Position numbers and translations under genes: made by a program. This document shows positions 33,960 through 43,254 of a DNA stretch of 64,000 nucleotides, piece by piece (position 1 is the stretch's first letter; each line of letters starts with the position of its first letter). The notes under the pieces were generated by a model. The model did no database searches and was not told the DNA's origin. It saw nothing but the letters and a program-made list of their open reading frames with translations. Source of the DNA: Sulfitobacter sediminilitoris (GTDB taxonomy: Bacteria > Pseudomonadota > Alphaproteobacteria > Rhodobacterales > Rhodobacteraceae); the NCBI RefSeq assembly GCF_010667575.1, contig NZ_JAABNT010000010.1, positions 1 to 64,000 of the forward strand, in the 5' to 3' direction.

Positions 33960-35582
33960 TTAGTTCTTCGAGATATTCCAGAACAATGGCGCTGGCGCGT
34001 CAAGCACGCCTTCAATGTTGTTGGACCAGGCGCTTGGCACAAAGTACTGGCCGATCGGCGCATACACCCCTTGTTCATAGGCGATCTTCTGGATCTCCTC
34101 TGCAAGGCTCTGCTGCTCTTCGAGCGTTGGCGCAGTGGCATAGGCCGTGCGCAGTTCTTCGAGCTTCGGCACATCGGGCCAGCCGAACCAGCCACCATCT
34201 GGGCCCTTGCCGTTGACCATGTTGTTGACCAGCGGGTTGAAGACGTCAGCCCCCACCCAGTTGGTCATGAACATGTGCCAGCCCCCATCAGCAATCGACG
34301 CCTGACTTGCGCGCTTGCCCACAAGCGTCTGCCAGTCCATGGCCTGCAGATCCACGACAAAGCCCGCGTCCCGCATGGCCTGTGCCACGACCACCGGCTG
34401 CGTGCGCAGCGTGCCCACATCGGTTGGGTGCATTATCACGATGGGAGTGCCGTCGTATCCGGCATCTGCCAGCAGCGCTTTAGCTTTCTCCATTCCGTTG
34501 CCTTTTACAAGCGTTTCGGACCCTACATCGGACGCCAGCGGGGTGTTGCACACGAACATCGCACCACAGAGGTTATAAAGCTCAGGGTTGCCGACGAGCG
34601 CATCCAGAACGTCCTTTTGGTTGACCGAGGCAATCGCCGCCTGGCGGATGCGCACGTCATCCATCGGTGCGTTCAGCGTGTTGGGCCGCATGATCGTCTG
34701 CATCCCAAGTGCATTGAGGTTTTTGACCGTGACATCCGGGTTCGCCTCAAGAATTGGCAGAAGATCGGATGGTGGGCTCTCCCAATAGTCGATCTCTCCG
34801 GCTTGCAGTGCGTTGAACGCCGTCTGGTCATCAGGCATCACAACCCATTCGACGCGATCCACCTTGACCACCTTGCCACCTGCGGCAAAGCTTGCTGGCT
34901 CGCTGCGTGGCACATAATCCTCGTTCTTTTCGTAGACCGCGCGCACACCCGGCTGATACTCATCAGCGACCCATTTGAACGGGCCGGATCCGATCTGCTC
35001 GGGGATCGCTTCGGTCGAAGGCGTTTCGGCCAGACGCTTAGGCATAATGAAAGGAACGTTCGACGATGGTTTGGCCAGACTGTCAATCACAAGGCCATAG
35101 GGCTGCTTGAGGTTGATCACGAACTCATTCGGCGATCCGCCCTGATCCATGCTGTCGACGAAGGACATCAAGACCTGCCCCATGCCGTCGCGTTCGCCCC
35201 AGCGCGCAATCGACGCGGCCACATCCGCGCCTGTCACCGGTGCGCCGTCGTGGAACATCAGCCCGTCGCGCAGCGTGAAAGTATATGTCAGCCCGTCTTC
35301 TGACACCGTATGAGTGTCCACCATCTGCGGCTGCGGCGCTAGGTTTTCGTCCAGTGCATAGAGCGTGTCAAAAATCATGTAGCCGTGGTTGCGGCTCATG
35401 TAGGCGGTGGTCAAAATCGGGTCCAGCACCCGCAAATCCGAGTGTTTCACTGCGCGCAGGGTCTGCGCATCGGCCATCCCGGCCATCATTGCAAGGCTCG
35501 CTACGGTTGCGGCAAACATCGTGCCGCGCAGCAGACCGGTCAGACCCTTAGGCTTTAGTTTCATGTTTAACGGAAAATTCAT
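33960..35582 (-). CDS. peptide-type ABC transporter substrate-binding protein
   Basis: A family 5 solute-binding protein (540 aa) with a signal peptide (basic N terminus, then FAATVASLAMMAGMADA-Q). GGGAG sits about 8 bp before the ATG at 35582; the frame is open further upstream but lacks features. Typical blocks are DTHTVSEDGLTYTFTLRDGL and DDVRIRQAAIASVNQKDV. It feeds the permeases and fused ATPase downstream. With an M81 peptidase, M20 peptidases and an acylase around it, the ligand is probably a peptide or N-acyl amino acid compound. Confidence 0.91.
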   Translation of the reverse strand: MNFPLNMKLKPKGLTGLLRGTMFAATVASLAMMAGMADAQTLRAVKHSDLRVLDPILTTAYMSRNHGYMIFDTLYALDENLAPQPQMVDTHTVSEDGLTYTFTLRDGLMFHDGAPVTGADVAASIARWGERDGMGQVLMSFVDSMDQGGSPNEFVINLKQPYGLVIDSLAKPSSNVPFIMPKRLAETPSTEAIPEQIGSGPFKWVADEYQPGVRAVYEKNEDYVPRSEPASFAAGGKVVKVDRVEWVVMPDDQTAFNALQAGEIDYWESPPSDLLPILEANPDVTVKNLNALGMQTIMRPNTLNAPMDDVRIRQAAIASVNQKDVLDALVGNPELYNLCGAMFVCNTPLASDVGSETLVKGNGMEKAKALLADAGYDGTPIVIMHPTDVGTLRTQPVVVAQAMRDAGFVVDLQAMDWQTLVGKRASQASIADGGWHMFMTNWVGADVFNPLVNNMVNGKGPDGGWFGWPDVPKLEELRTAYATAPTLEEQQSLAEEIQKIAYEQGVYAPIGQYFVPSAWSNNIEGVLDAPAPLFWNISKN

Positions 35583-35649
35583 TGGAGACTCCCTTGAGTG
35601 TTGAATGGTGATGCGCCGGGCTGAAACACCCCTTTTGTTGCGCGTGCGT

Positions 35650-37185
35650 CTAGTGTGTCGTTTCGGCTCTCCTTGTTTCTGTTGAATCGGGGTCGAACTC
35701 TGCGCCCAGCGGCTCCAGCCGCATGCCGCGCGCAAGATTGGTAAACGGCAAACTTGCTGGGCTCACCGGCATCGGGCCCGGGGCGGTGCAGGTCAGTATT
35801 GTCTCGGCAATGGCGTCGAAATCGGCGCGAAAATGCACGGAGCTTTTGTTGACCAGTATCGCCTCACTCTCAGGCTCGATCCCGACAAAGCGGTACATTT
35901 CACGGTCTGCCATCTGTGCTTTGTGGCTGGTCACCACAATCCGCACATTCCCTATCGACAGACAGGCCGATGGTCCCAAATCCAACGGCGCGCCACCATA
36001 AAACGGTCCGCTGGCGATAAACTTTCCGTCTGAAAGCGCCTCAACAACAAACCGCCCCTCGAAAGGCGCATCACCAGGGATTTTAGAGTGGCCGCCCAGC
36101 GAAATCTCGATTTTGCCCCCCTGCCCCGCTGCATGAGCCGCCGCCGCCGCCGCCGGATCAACCATGATTCCGAGCGCACCCGAGGCGCCGTGCCGCACCA
36201 TCGCGCGCAGCATGCCAGTTGTGTTGCTGTCGCCCCCCGCGCCGGGGTTGTCCTGCGTATCCGCGATGATCACAGGCTTGCGCGCATTGCGCGCAAGCCG
36301 CATCGCCTCGATCACCCCTGCATCGGGGTCAAAACTCTTGCCCGCCAGCGCAGGCTCTGCGTCCAGCACTGCACGCTCGATCGTATCCGCCGCACCATTT
36401 GCTGCACTCTGGGTCTCACCGTAGCAGACCACAGTTGGCCCGCAGCCGGGAAAATCTGCCGCAGGGAACCCGAAAAAGAAAGACGTGCTGGCCACTTCTC
36501 CCCTCTCCGTACGGGCAACCAGATCATAGAGCCCCTGCCCCGGTTCTGACCGTGTGCTCTGCCAGGCGATCGGCACCAGAAACGGCAGACGGCGAAACGC
36601 TTTGGCAAAGGGCGCACCGCGCGCCATGACCGCATCCAATTGCTGCGCGGCGCGCCTGCCCGTTTCGGCCATGTCTACATGCGGATAGGTACGGAACCCC
36701 ACCAGCACATCCGCCGCCTCGACCATTTCGGAGGTGATATTGCCATGCAGATCAAGTGCGGCCGCAATCGGTACAGCAGGCCCTACCGCCGCGCGTAGCC
36801 GCGACAGTAGCCTGCCCTCGCCATCTTCCTCATGTTCTGCCACCATCGCGCCGTGCAGATCCAAAAAAATCCCGTCCAGCGTCCCTGCGGCGACAATGCC
36901 CGAAATAATATCATCCGTGATACTTTCGTAGGCGGTTTTGCAGACATGCGCCGAGGGAATTGCTCCTGCCCAGAGGATCGGCACCATGTTCCAGTCCGCC
37001 GATTCGCCAAAGGCGACCGCACCGCCAATCCCAAGATTGATATCGCGTCCTCGCGTTATAAGCGCGTCGCCGCGGGCCAGCGGCATATAGCCCCCGCCCT
37101 GCACAAAATCATCCATCCGCGCTTTCGTGGGCGCAAAGGTGTTTGTTTCATGCAGAAATCCCGCCAGCGCCACGCGCTTTACCAT
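35650..37185 (-). CDS. M81 family metallopeptidase (MlrC/microcystinase C-like)
   Basis: A 511-aa zinc enzyme of the M81 family, named after microcystinase C, which cleaves linearised microcystin and its fragments. Family blocks: GFLHETNTFAPTKA at the N terminus, DLHGAMVAEHEEDGEG (metal region, about 120-135), ALDLHGNI, GFRTYPHVDMAETG and IADTQDNPGAGGDS (about 300). The start at 37185 places the first strand at once; the frame is open upstream. It is the first gene of the minus-strand operon and divergent from the IclR gene. Most M81 proteins outside mlr clusters have no known substrate, so microcystin is not implied. Confidence 0.87.
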   Translation of the reverse strand: MVKRVALAGFLHETNTFAPTKARMDDFVQGGGYMPLARGDALITRGRDINLGIGGAVAFGESADWNMVPILWAGAIPSAHVCKTAYESITDDIISGIVAAGTLDGIFLDLHGAMVAEHEEDGEGRLLSRLRAAVGPAVPIAAALDLHGNITSEMVEAADVLVGFRTYPHVDMAETGRRAAQQLDAVMARGAPFAKAFRRLPFLVPIAWQSTRSEPGQGLYDLVARTERGEVASTSFFFGFPAADFPGCGPTVVCYGETQSAANGAADTIERAVLDAEPALAGKSFDPDAGVIEAMRLARNARKPVIIADTQDNPGAGGDSNTTGMLRAMVRHGASGALGIMVDPAAAAAAHAAGQGGKIEISLGGHSKIPGDAPFEGRFVVEALSDGKFIASGPFYGGAPLDLGPSACLSIGNVRIVVTSHKAQMADREMYRFVGIEPESEAILVNKSSVHFRADFDAIAETILTCTAPGPMPVSPASLPFTNLARGMRLEPLGAEFDPDSTETRRAETTH

Positions 37186-37252
37186 GTCATTTTCCCATTT
37201 CGGCAGCAGACGCGGCAGGTTTCCATACCTGCACATTGCCCCACCATAAAAT

Positions 37253-37314
37253 ATTGCAATGCAATACGGCAGCATCGTATAGAAATCGTAGGGTGTTCGT
37301 TGACGTTTAGTCAA
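37253..37314. promoter_or_regulatory. two palindromes between M81 gene and iclR-type gene
   Basis: ATTGCAATGCAAT at 37253-37265 is a 13-bp palindrome around one central base, and TTGAC-GTTTA-GTCAA at 37300-37314 is a 15-bp interrupted palindrome 24 bp before the IclR start codon. IclR regulators bind about 15-bp palindromes in such divergent regions, so either could be the operator for control of both sides. No clear promoter boxes are claimed. Confidence 0.5.
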
Positions 37315-37338
37315 TGGCTCTCGGCCGAAGGGGACCCC

Positions 37339-38151
37339 ATGACAAGAAACACGACACGGGCCGAACCCGGCAAGCGGAACCTGAGCGAAGCAGACCGCGC
37401 GGGCGCACTTTTCGTGCAGTCGGTCGAAAAGGCGATGTCGGTCCTTGCTGCCTTTCACCATGCCGACGGCCCGCTCACCCTCTCAGACATTGCAGCCCGC
37501 TCCGGCATTGACCGAAGCGCGGCGCAGCGCATGGTCCACACCCTGCGTGCGCTCAACTACATCGAACGCGACGTAGACGGTCACGGCTTCCGCCCCGGTC
37601 TGCGCATTCTCGATCATACGCTTGATTATCTGCGCCTTAATCCTGTGGTGCGTGAGGCCATGCCGGTGCTCCAGGAATTGCGTTCCGAGGCGCGCGAGCG
37701 GATCGATCTGTCGCTGTTTGACGATCTGCGCGTCATTTATGCCATCCGCCTTCAGACCAAGCGCCAGACCTTCAATGCCTCGATTGTTGGGCACAGCGTC
37801 CCTGTTTTTTGCAGTGCAGGCGGCTGGGCAATCCTGTCACACCTGCGAGAGAGCCATGCGCGCGAAATTCTCAACCGGTCCGACCGCCGTCCTTTCACAC
37901 CCCATACAATCACAGAAGTAGAGGACACCATGGCACAGGTTGCGTTGACCCGCGAAAACGGCTTCGCGCTTGCCACGAGCCAGATCCTGTCGAGCGAAAT
38001 CGCCATGGGTTTTCCCATCCTTGACCGCACCGGGGCGCCCGTCGCCGCCATCCACATCGCAGGCTCGCTGTCCGAATGGAAACCCGAAGCCTTCTCGGCA
38101 CGCATGGCTCCGCTCGGATTGCAGGCCGCACGCACGCTCTCGAAATACTGA
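37339..38151 (+). CDS. IclR-family transcriptional regulator
   Basis: The 270-aa product has an N-terminal winged helix-turn-helix (about residues 25-85; LTLSDIAARSGIDRSAAQRM as the recognition part) and a C-terminal IclR effector domain (about 95-265; FCSAGGWAILSHL and the late motif GFPILDRTGAPVAAIHIAG). It is divergent from the M81/ABC operon and 13 bp upstream of the acylase gene, and likely controls both in response to a catabolic intermediate. The start at 37339 has a GAAGGGGA ribosome binding site. Confidence 0.9.
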   Translation: MTRNTTRAEPGKRNLSEADRAGALFVQSVEKAMSVLAAFHHADGPLTLSDIAARSGIDRSAAQRMVHTLRALNYIERDVDGHGFRPGLRILDHTLDYLRLNPVVREAMPVLQELRSEARERIDLSLFDDLRVIYAIRLQTKRQTFNASIVGHSVPVFCSAGGWAILSHLRESHAREILNRSDRRPFTPHTITEVEDTMAQVALTRENGFALATSQILSSEIAMGFPILDRTGAPVAAIHIAGSLSEWKPEAFSARMAPLGLQAARTLSKY

Positions 38152-38164
38152 AAAGGCTTTTATC

Positions 38165-40459
38165 ATGAACACGATTTCACTCTCGGGCCTCCGTGCGCCT
38201 GCCAGCATCTCAATTGATACCTGGGGCCTCGCCCACATCCGCGCGCAAAACACGCCAGACGCTTTCTTTGTTCAGGGCCTGAACGCCGCGCGCGACCGGC
38301 TTTGGCAGATTGATCTCTGGCGCAAGCGTGGTCTCGGACTGCTTGCGGCTGATTTCGGACCCGGCTACCTGATGCAGGACCGCGCCGCGCGCCTGTTTCT
38401 GTACCGAGGAGAGATGGCGCCCGAATGGGCAGCTTATGGTGACGACGCCAAAGAGATCTGCACAGCCTTCGCTGCGGGCATCAATGCCGGCGTCGATCTT
38501 ACGCGCACGGGTGTCTGGCCCCTGCCCCCCGAATTTGCACACTTCAGCACAGCACCTGCAGAATGGGCCCCCGAGGACGTCGTGCGCATTCGCACCCATT
38601 GTCTCGCCCGTAACGCCCTTTCCGAACACGCCCGCGCGCAGGTCCATGCCCTTGCCGATGCTGAGGTCGACCTGCTGCGCCAATCCCTGACCCCCCCTTT
38701 GAGCACTACAGACCCGTCGGTCCCCCTGCCCCCGGATGCGCTAGCGGTCTACGAACTGGCGACCGCTCCCGTCACCTTTTCGCCCGAACGTCTGAATGCG
38801 CCCCTCAAGGATGCCTCGCTCTGGTCAACCATCGACGCGGCCAAACAGGTGTGCCGTACGGCGGCAATGGAAGGGTCGAACAACTGGGCCATCGCACCAA
38901 CGCAGACCACCACGGGACGCGCCATTATGGCAAGTGATCCGCACCGCGCCCATGCGGCCCCGTCCCTGCGCTATATGATTCACCTCAGTGCCCCCGGCCT
39001 AGACCTTATCGGTGCGGGAGAGCCTTCGTCCCCCGGCATCATGGCGGGACACAACGGTACCGCAGCTTTCAGCCTCACGATCTTTTGCGCTGATCAGGAA
39101 GACGTGATGGTCTACGAGACCGCCGCTGACGATCCCCTGCACTACCGCTATGGCGATGGGGCAGAGACGATGAGCGAAATCACCGAAACCTTTGCGGTCA
39201 AGGACCACCCGGACCAGAGCCTGCCCCTACACTTCACCCGTCACGGCCCGGTGATCTATAACCAAGACACGACCGCCTTGGCCATTCGCACTGTCTTTAC
39301 CGATCCCGGTACTTCGCCCTACATGGCCAGCCTCAAATCCATGCGCGCAACCACAATGCCCGATTTTCGCGCCGCACTCACCACTTGGGGTGCGCCCTCT
39401 GTCAACATGGTCTACGCGGACACCGCGGGCGACATTTGCTGGCAAAGCGCGGCCTACGTCCCAAAACGCACAGGCTGGCATGGACTTGTGCCCGTCAGCG
39501 GCGCGGGCGGCTATGAATGGGATGGCTATCTAACCGCCACAGACCTGCCTGCACTCGAAAACCCCGACACGGGCTTTGTCCATTCCGCCAACAATATGAA
39601 CCTGCCCGCCAGCTGGGACCATGATGCAATCCCAGTCGGATTTGAATGGTTCGAGGACGGTCGCGCCAACCGTATCGCCCATGTGATCGCGCAGGGCGGC
39701 GCAGGCGATATCGCGGCGAACTGCCGATTGCAAAACGACACGCATTCTGCCCTTGCATTGGATCTCGTCGCCCTACTGCCCGGCGGCACCCCAGCGCAGG
39801 AACTGTTGCGCGGTTGGGACGGCATGGCTGACACCGCTTCTGCCCCGACCCTGCTCTACGAGATCTGGCTGACAGAACATCTGCGCCCTGCCCTGTTGAG
39901 CCGCGTGGCCCCCGACGCAAAACTGCGGCGCCTGCTCGCCCCTGGCAGCGTGCCGACCTTGGTACGACTGATGCAAGGTCAGCACCCGAATCTTGCAGAA
40001 CTCGCCGGGCTGGAAACCGAAAAGGCGCGCAATGCATTGCTGACCGAGACGCTGCAAGCCGCCTTCGACGATGCCTGCGCGCGCTTCGATGTCGATCCCG
40101 GCAGCTGGCGCTGGGGTGATCTTCACAAGGGCTGGTTCGGCCATGCAGTCTCGCCTGACTATCACGTTGGACCGATCGAGACCGGCGGCAGCGGCACCAC
40201 CGTGATGATGGGCTACTACGAGGGCGCGGATTACCGGGTGCGCATCGGGGCATCCGTCCGCATGGTCGTGGATGTGGGCGCATGGGACAACAGCGTCTGG
40301 ATCAATGTGCCGGGCCAATCAGGTGTTCCTGGTCATCCCCATTATGACGATCTCATGCCGCTCTGGGCCTGCGGCGACTATGTACCGATGCTCTATAGCA
40401 CACAGGCCGTCGACGCCGAGACAGAGACGGTGATTAATCTAATCCCTGCGGCGGTTTAG
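38165..40459 (+). CDS. penicillin acylase family Ntn hydrolase
   Basis: A 764-aa S45-family enzyme, made as one chain that cuts itself into alpha and beta subunits. The new N-terminal nucleophile is Ser238 in MEGSNNWAIAP, the hallmark G-S-N-N/S-W context. Other family blocks: AQNTPDAFFVQGLNAARDRLWQ (oxyanion/alpha part), SDPHRAH and, late, GGSGTTVMMGYYEG. No clear signal peptide is seen, unlike periplasmic penicillin G acylase. Family members cleave amide bonds of beta-lactams, N-acyl amino acids or N-acyl homoserine lactones, so the substrate stays open. The gene follows iclR by 13 bp, and its 3' end overlaps the convergent M20 gene by 21 bp. Confidence 0.88.
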   Translation: MNTISLSGLRAPASISIDTWGLAHIRAQNTPDAFFVQGLNAARDRLWQIDLWRKRGLGLLAADFGPGYLMQDRAARLFLYRGEMAPEWAAYGDDAKEICTAFAAGINAGVDLTRTGVWPLPPEFAHFSTAPAEWAPEDVVRIRTHCLARNALSEHARAQVHALADAEVDLLRQSLTPPLSTTDPSVPLPPDALAVYELATAPVTFSPERLNAPLKDASLWSTIDAAKQVCRTAAMEGSNNWAIAPTQTTTGRAIMASDPHRAHAAPSLRYMIHLSAPGLDLIGAGEPSSPGIMAGHNGTAAFSLTIFCADQEDVMVYETAADDPLHYRYGDGAETMSEITETFAVKDHPDQSLPLHFTRHGPVIYNQDTTALAIRTVFTDPGTSPYMASLKSMRATTMPDFRAALTTWGAPSVNMVYADTAGDICWQSAAYVPKRTGWHGLVPVSGAGGYEWDGYLTATDLPALENPDTGFVHSANNMNLPASWDHDAIPVGFEWFEDGRANRIAHVIAQGGAGDIAANCRLQNDTHSALALDLVALLPGGTPAQELLRGWDGMADTASAPTLLYEIWLTEHLRPALLSRVAPDAKLRRLLAPGSVPTLVRLMQGQHPNLAELAGLETEKARNALLTETLQAAFDDACARFDVDPGSWRWGDLHKGWFGHAVSPDYHVGPIETGGSGTTVMMGYYEGADYRVRIGASVRMVVDVGAWDNSVWINVPGQSGVPGHPHYDDLMPLWACGDYVPMLYSTQAVDAETETVINLIPAAV

Positions 40460-41758
40460 ACCGCACCACTGGGCAATGAACAACGCCAGTACCTTCGTCG
40501 TGTCGCGCATGGATTCCAAGTTTACACGCTCATCGAAACCGTGGATGTTTTCCGCCCGCGGCCCGATGCAAAACGCTGGGATACCGTAATAAAGTCCGTA
40601 GAACCGCGTATCTGTTAGCGCGGTCATCTTATTTTCAGGAATCTTCGCGTCCGTTTCGAAAACTGTGCCATAGGCGTCCTGCATCACCTGCAACGCTGGA
40701 TCCGCGTCTGGGCCCAGAACATATCCTTCGGCCTGAAACCCGTTCCAGATCACTTCAGGCGGGCTGTTGGACAAAAATGGATGATTGCGCGCCGCAGCAG
40801 CCACACAGGTTTCGATCTCGGCGCGGGCTTGCGCAAGATCCTGACCGGGCAGTACGCCAATGCGACAATCAATATCGCACCACGCAGGCACGCTTGATGC
40901 CCAATCACCACCTGCAATCTTCCCGGCGTTAAAGTTCAGTGGGTGCTCAACGTCGCGGTAAACCGGATCTTCTGCCGCCCGCGCGTTCCATTCCGCTTCC
41001 AGCACTTTTAGCTCTTCAATCATGTCATAGCCCGCAAGGATTGCATTCGAACCCTCGCCCGCGACAGACACATGCACGGGTTTGCCCCGCACCCGAAGCC
41101 GGAACCATAGGGCCCCGACCTGTGCGCGGTTGATGCTCAGATCTGACGGTTCGGGCAACACCGCTACATCTGCGCGATATCCCCGTTGCAGGGTCGAAAG
41201 CGCCCCAAGGCCAGTGCTCTCCTCCTCGATAACGGACTGGAAATGCACAGTCGCTGCAGGCTCTAAACCGCTGTCCAGGATCGCATCGAGCGCAAATAAC
41301 GCGGCCACTGTTCCAGCCTTCATATCCCCCGCACCGCGCCCGTACATCCAGCCGTCATGGATCACCGGATCGAACGGCGGGTGGCGCCACATCTCTGCCG
41401 GACCGGTTGGTACGACATCCAAATGCCCCTGCAGGATCAGCGACCGCCCCTGCGTAACCTCAGGCCGCAAGCTGCCCACCACGCTGCGCGCCCGCGAAAA
41501 ATCCCCGTCAATCGGCCCGAAACCCGGCAGACTCTCCAGATCCCCTAGCGCAATGGTCCAGTCATCCACGCTATAGCCGCGCGCACGAAGCGCCGCGGCC
41601 ATGAAATCCTGCGCCGCGGCTTCTTCAAAGCGCAAGCTGGGGATCGCGACGAAGTCAGCGAGGAAGTTGGTTTGATCGGCAAAAGTATTATCAATTTGAC
41701 GAAGAATTCGTTCCCGCAGATCTGCAGGAACGGGATGTGTTGCGCTCTCATGTGCCAT
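40439..41758 (-). CDS. M20 family deacylase (ArgE/DapE type)
   Basis: A 439-aa two-zinc amidohydrolase. Motifs: LQGHLDVVPTG (His/Asp), GRGAGDMKAG (bridging Asp), VIEEESTG (general-base Glu) and, near the end, a His in ENIHGFDE. It is somewhat longer than DapE because of an N-terminal helix region. It likely removes an acyl group or terminal residue from small amides and fits the acylase/peptidase theme. It is convergent with the acylase gene and shares 21 bp with its 3' end. Confidence 0.88.
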   Translation of the reverse strand: MAHESATHPVPADLRERILRQIDNTFADQTNFLADFVAIPSLRFEEAAAQDFMAAALRARGYSVDDWTIALGDLESLPGFGPIDGDFSRARSVVGSLRPEVTQGRSLILQGHLDVVPTGPAEMWRHPPFDPVIHDGWMYGRGAGDMKAGTVAALFALDAILDSGLEPAATVHFQSVIEEESTGLGALSTLQRGYRADVAVLPEPSDLSINRAQVGALWFRLRVRGKPVHVSVAGEGSNAILAGYDMIEELKVLEAEWNARAAEDPVYRDVEHPLNFNAGKIAGGDWASSVPAWCDIDCRIGVLPGQDLAQARAEIETCVAAAARNHPFLSNSPPEVIWNGFQAEGYVLGPDADPALQVMQDAYGTVFETDAKIPENKMTALTDTRFYGLYYGIPAFCIGPRAENIHGFDERVNLESMRDTTKVLALFIAQWCGLNRRRD

Positions 41759-42054
41759 GGTTCAACCTATTTTGCCTGGGTGCAGCTTTGAGTAGGGCCT
41801 TTCGTCGGTCAAGCCAATTGCAGAAAGATCGCCACAAATGCGATCCTTCTGCGCACCGCCGATTGTTCTTGAGGATCTCGTTAAGAGCGCAGATATCCCC
41901 TCCCGACGGCATCGCAATCTGCTGATTGGACGTGTGTTGACGCCATCACGAAACGATCAGCCATCCTTCGGAACCGGCCTGCTCGCCTCGAACCATCCTG
42001 TCCTGAAAAAGCCCTTCGATCCCTTTGTTGCGCTCTTCAATAGGATAGGGAAGG
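41759..42054. other. intergenic stretch, nothing supported
   Basis: About 300 bp between the M20 gene and the RTX-type gene, both on the minus strand. Small plus-strand frames have no domain or ribosome binding site. The region should contain the promoter of the M20 gene, but I cannot point to it. Confidence 0.4.
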
Positions 42055-43254
42055 TCAGTTGTTGAATTGCACAGCTGGCAAATTGGCTAGATTGGCCGGG
42101 AATGCGTGGAAGTGCATTTCCTCAGCGCCTCCCATCATCGTTGGAACGCCGGACGGCGCAGGCGTTCGAGCACCTTCCAAGCCAATCATGATGTTCTCTT
42201 CGATAACCAACCATTGCTGATCGTGGTAATTCACGATGCGCATGTCGGCGGGTAAAGCGTTTAGGTCAATTTCTTCATCATCCACCCAAATACTATCAAG
42301 CGATGCATCAAAATCCTCGATCCGCGCCATCATGGGAGCGTTTGTTGTTCCAACACCGACAAACCGAAACTCATCGGATTGATCACCGCCATATGCGTGA
42401 AATCCCTGATGTCCCCACCCTGGGTTATTATCGAGGTGCATGACAAATGTGTCTTCGCCATCCCCGCCGTATAGATGATATTGGCCATAGGAAGTTTTCC
42501 TGGCTTCCAAATAGTCGTCTCCTTGATTGCCGGATAGTCGTCCGCCATTGCCGTGGGAAATGAGTTCGTCATCGCCGCCCCATCCGGCCAACCTATCAGC
42601 CCCTCCATTTCCAACTATTGTATCATCGCCTCGCCCGCCAATAATGTGCTCAGCCGCAGACGTACCAAGATGATAATCATCATTGTCTGTCAGACTGATC
42701 GTGATCGGCACCAAGCCGATCTCGGCGGAGGATAAGGCAGGGCTACCTTCATTGATCACCACACGTCCGATCTCTTGCGCATTTAAGCTTATGGTCGAGT
42801 AGGTGCCTGCGTCGTCAGTAACGGTCTCAACGGTCACATCCGGGTCAGGGAAAACAGCGACATCGTATTCGACGAGTAGTTGATCCTCGGATGCATTGTA
42901 GTCGGTAATGTCGGCCCCAGGATTGGCCGTCGAATTGCCCATAACTATGGTGTTGCTTTCGTCTTCTTCCGAACCGGTAAGTGCCGCGTTGCCTTCATTT
43001 CCACCGATATCGTTGCCACTGCGACCGTCGGTGGTTTCGTTATTACCCAAGTGGTCGGAAACTACGTCGCTCACTTCAGCATCCTCTGTCTGACCCTCAA
43101 CATCTGTCCCCATGACAGCCACCAGTTGATCCGATGTCCGCTCCACTTCTAAGGAATCGCCTTCTGAATATTCGTCGTGTTCCGCAGATCCAGAAAAAAG
43201 GTTGAACAGAAAACTGATGCCTAACATCCCGAAAAGTGCTGCTTCGGTACCCAT
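42055..43254 (-). CDS. RTX-type calcium-binding repeat protein
   Basis: A 399-aa acidic protein. The N terminus has a short hydrophobic segment (LFGMLGISFLFNLFSG), then an Asp/Glu/Gly/Asn-rich region, and at about residues 210-285 the glycine-rich nonapeptide repeats of RTX proteins (GGRGDDTIVGNGGADRL, GWGGDDELISHGNGG, GNQGDDYLEA, GGDGEDTF). RTX repeats bind calcium and mark proteins exported by type I secretion. No ABC/MFP type I genes are nearby. The start at 43254 is chosen for the hydrophobic segment; an upstream start at 43362 would add 36 basic residues. Function is unknown. Confidence 0.8.
   Translation of the reverse strand: MGTEAALFGMLGISFLFNLFSGSAEHDEYSEGDSLEVERTSDQLVAVMGTDVEGQTEDAEVSDVVSDHLGNNETTDGRSGNDIGGNEGNAALTGSEEDESNTIVMGNSTANPGADITDYNASEDQLLVEYDVAVFPDPDVTVETVTDDAGTYSTISLNAQEIGRVVINEGSPALSSAEIGLVPITISLTDNDDYHLGTSAAEHIIGGRGDDTIVGNGGADRLAGWGGDDELISHGNGGRLSGNQGDDYLEARKTSYGQYHLYGGDGEDTFVMHLDNNPGWGHQGFHAYGGDQSDEFRFVGVGTTNAPMMARIEDFDASLDSIWVDDEEIDLNALPADMRIVNYHDQQWLVIEENIMIGLEGARTPAPSGVPTMMGGAEEMHFHAFPANLANLPAVQFNN

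Noticed and set aside
36832..37338. Long N-terminal extension of the IclR gene
   Set aside because: It covers the start of the divergent M81 gene and the palindromic control region, and the IclR domain starts after 37339.
35650..41758. Calling the catabolic island a microcystin-degradation (mlr) cluster
   Set aside because: MlrA, MlrB and MlrD are absent, and M81 proteins are widespread in unrelated settings.
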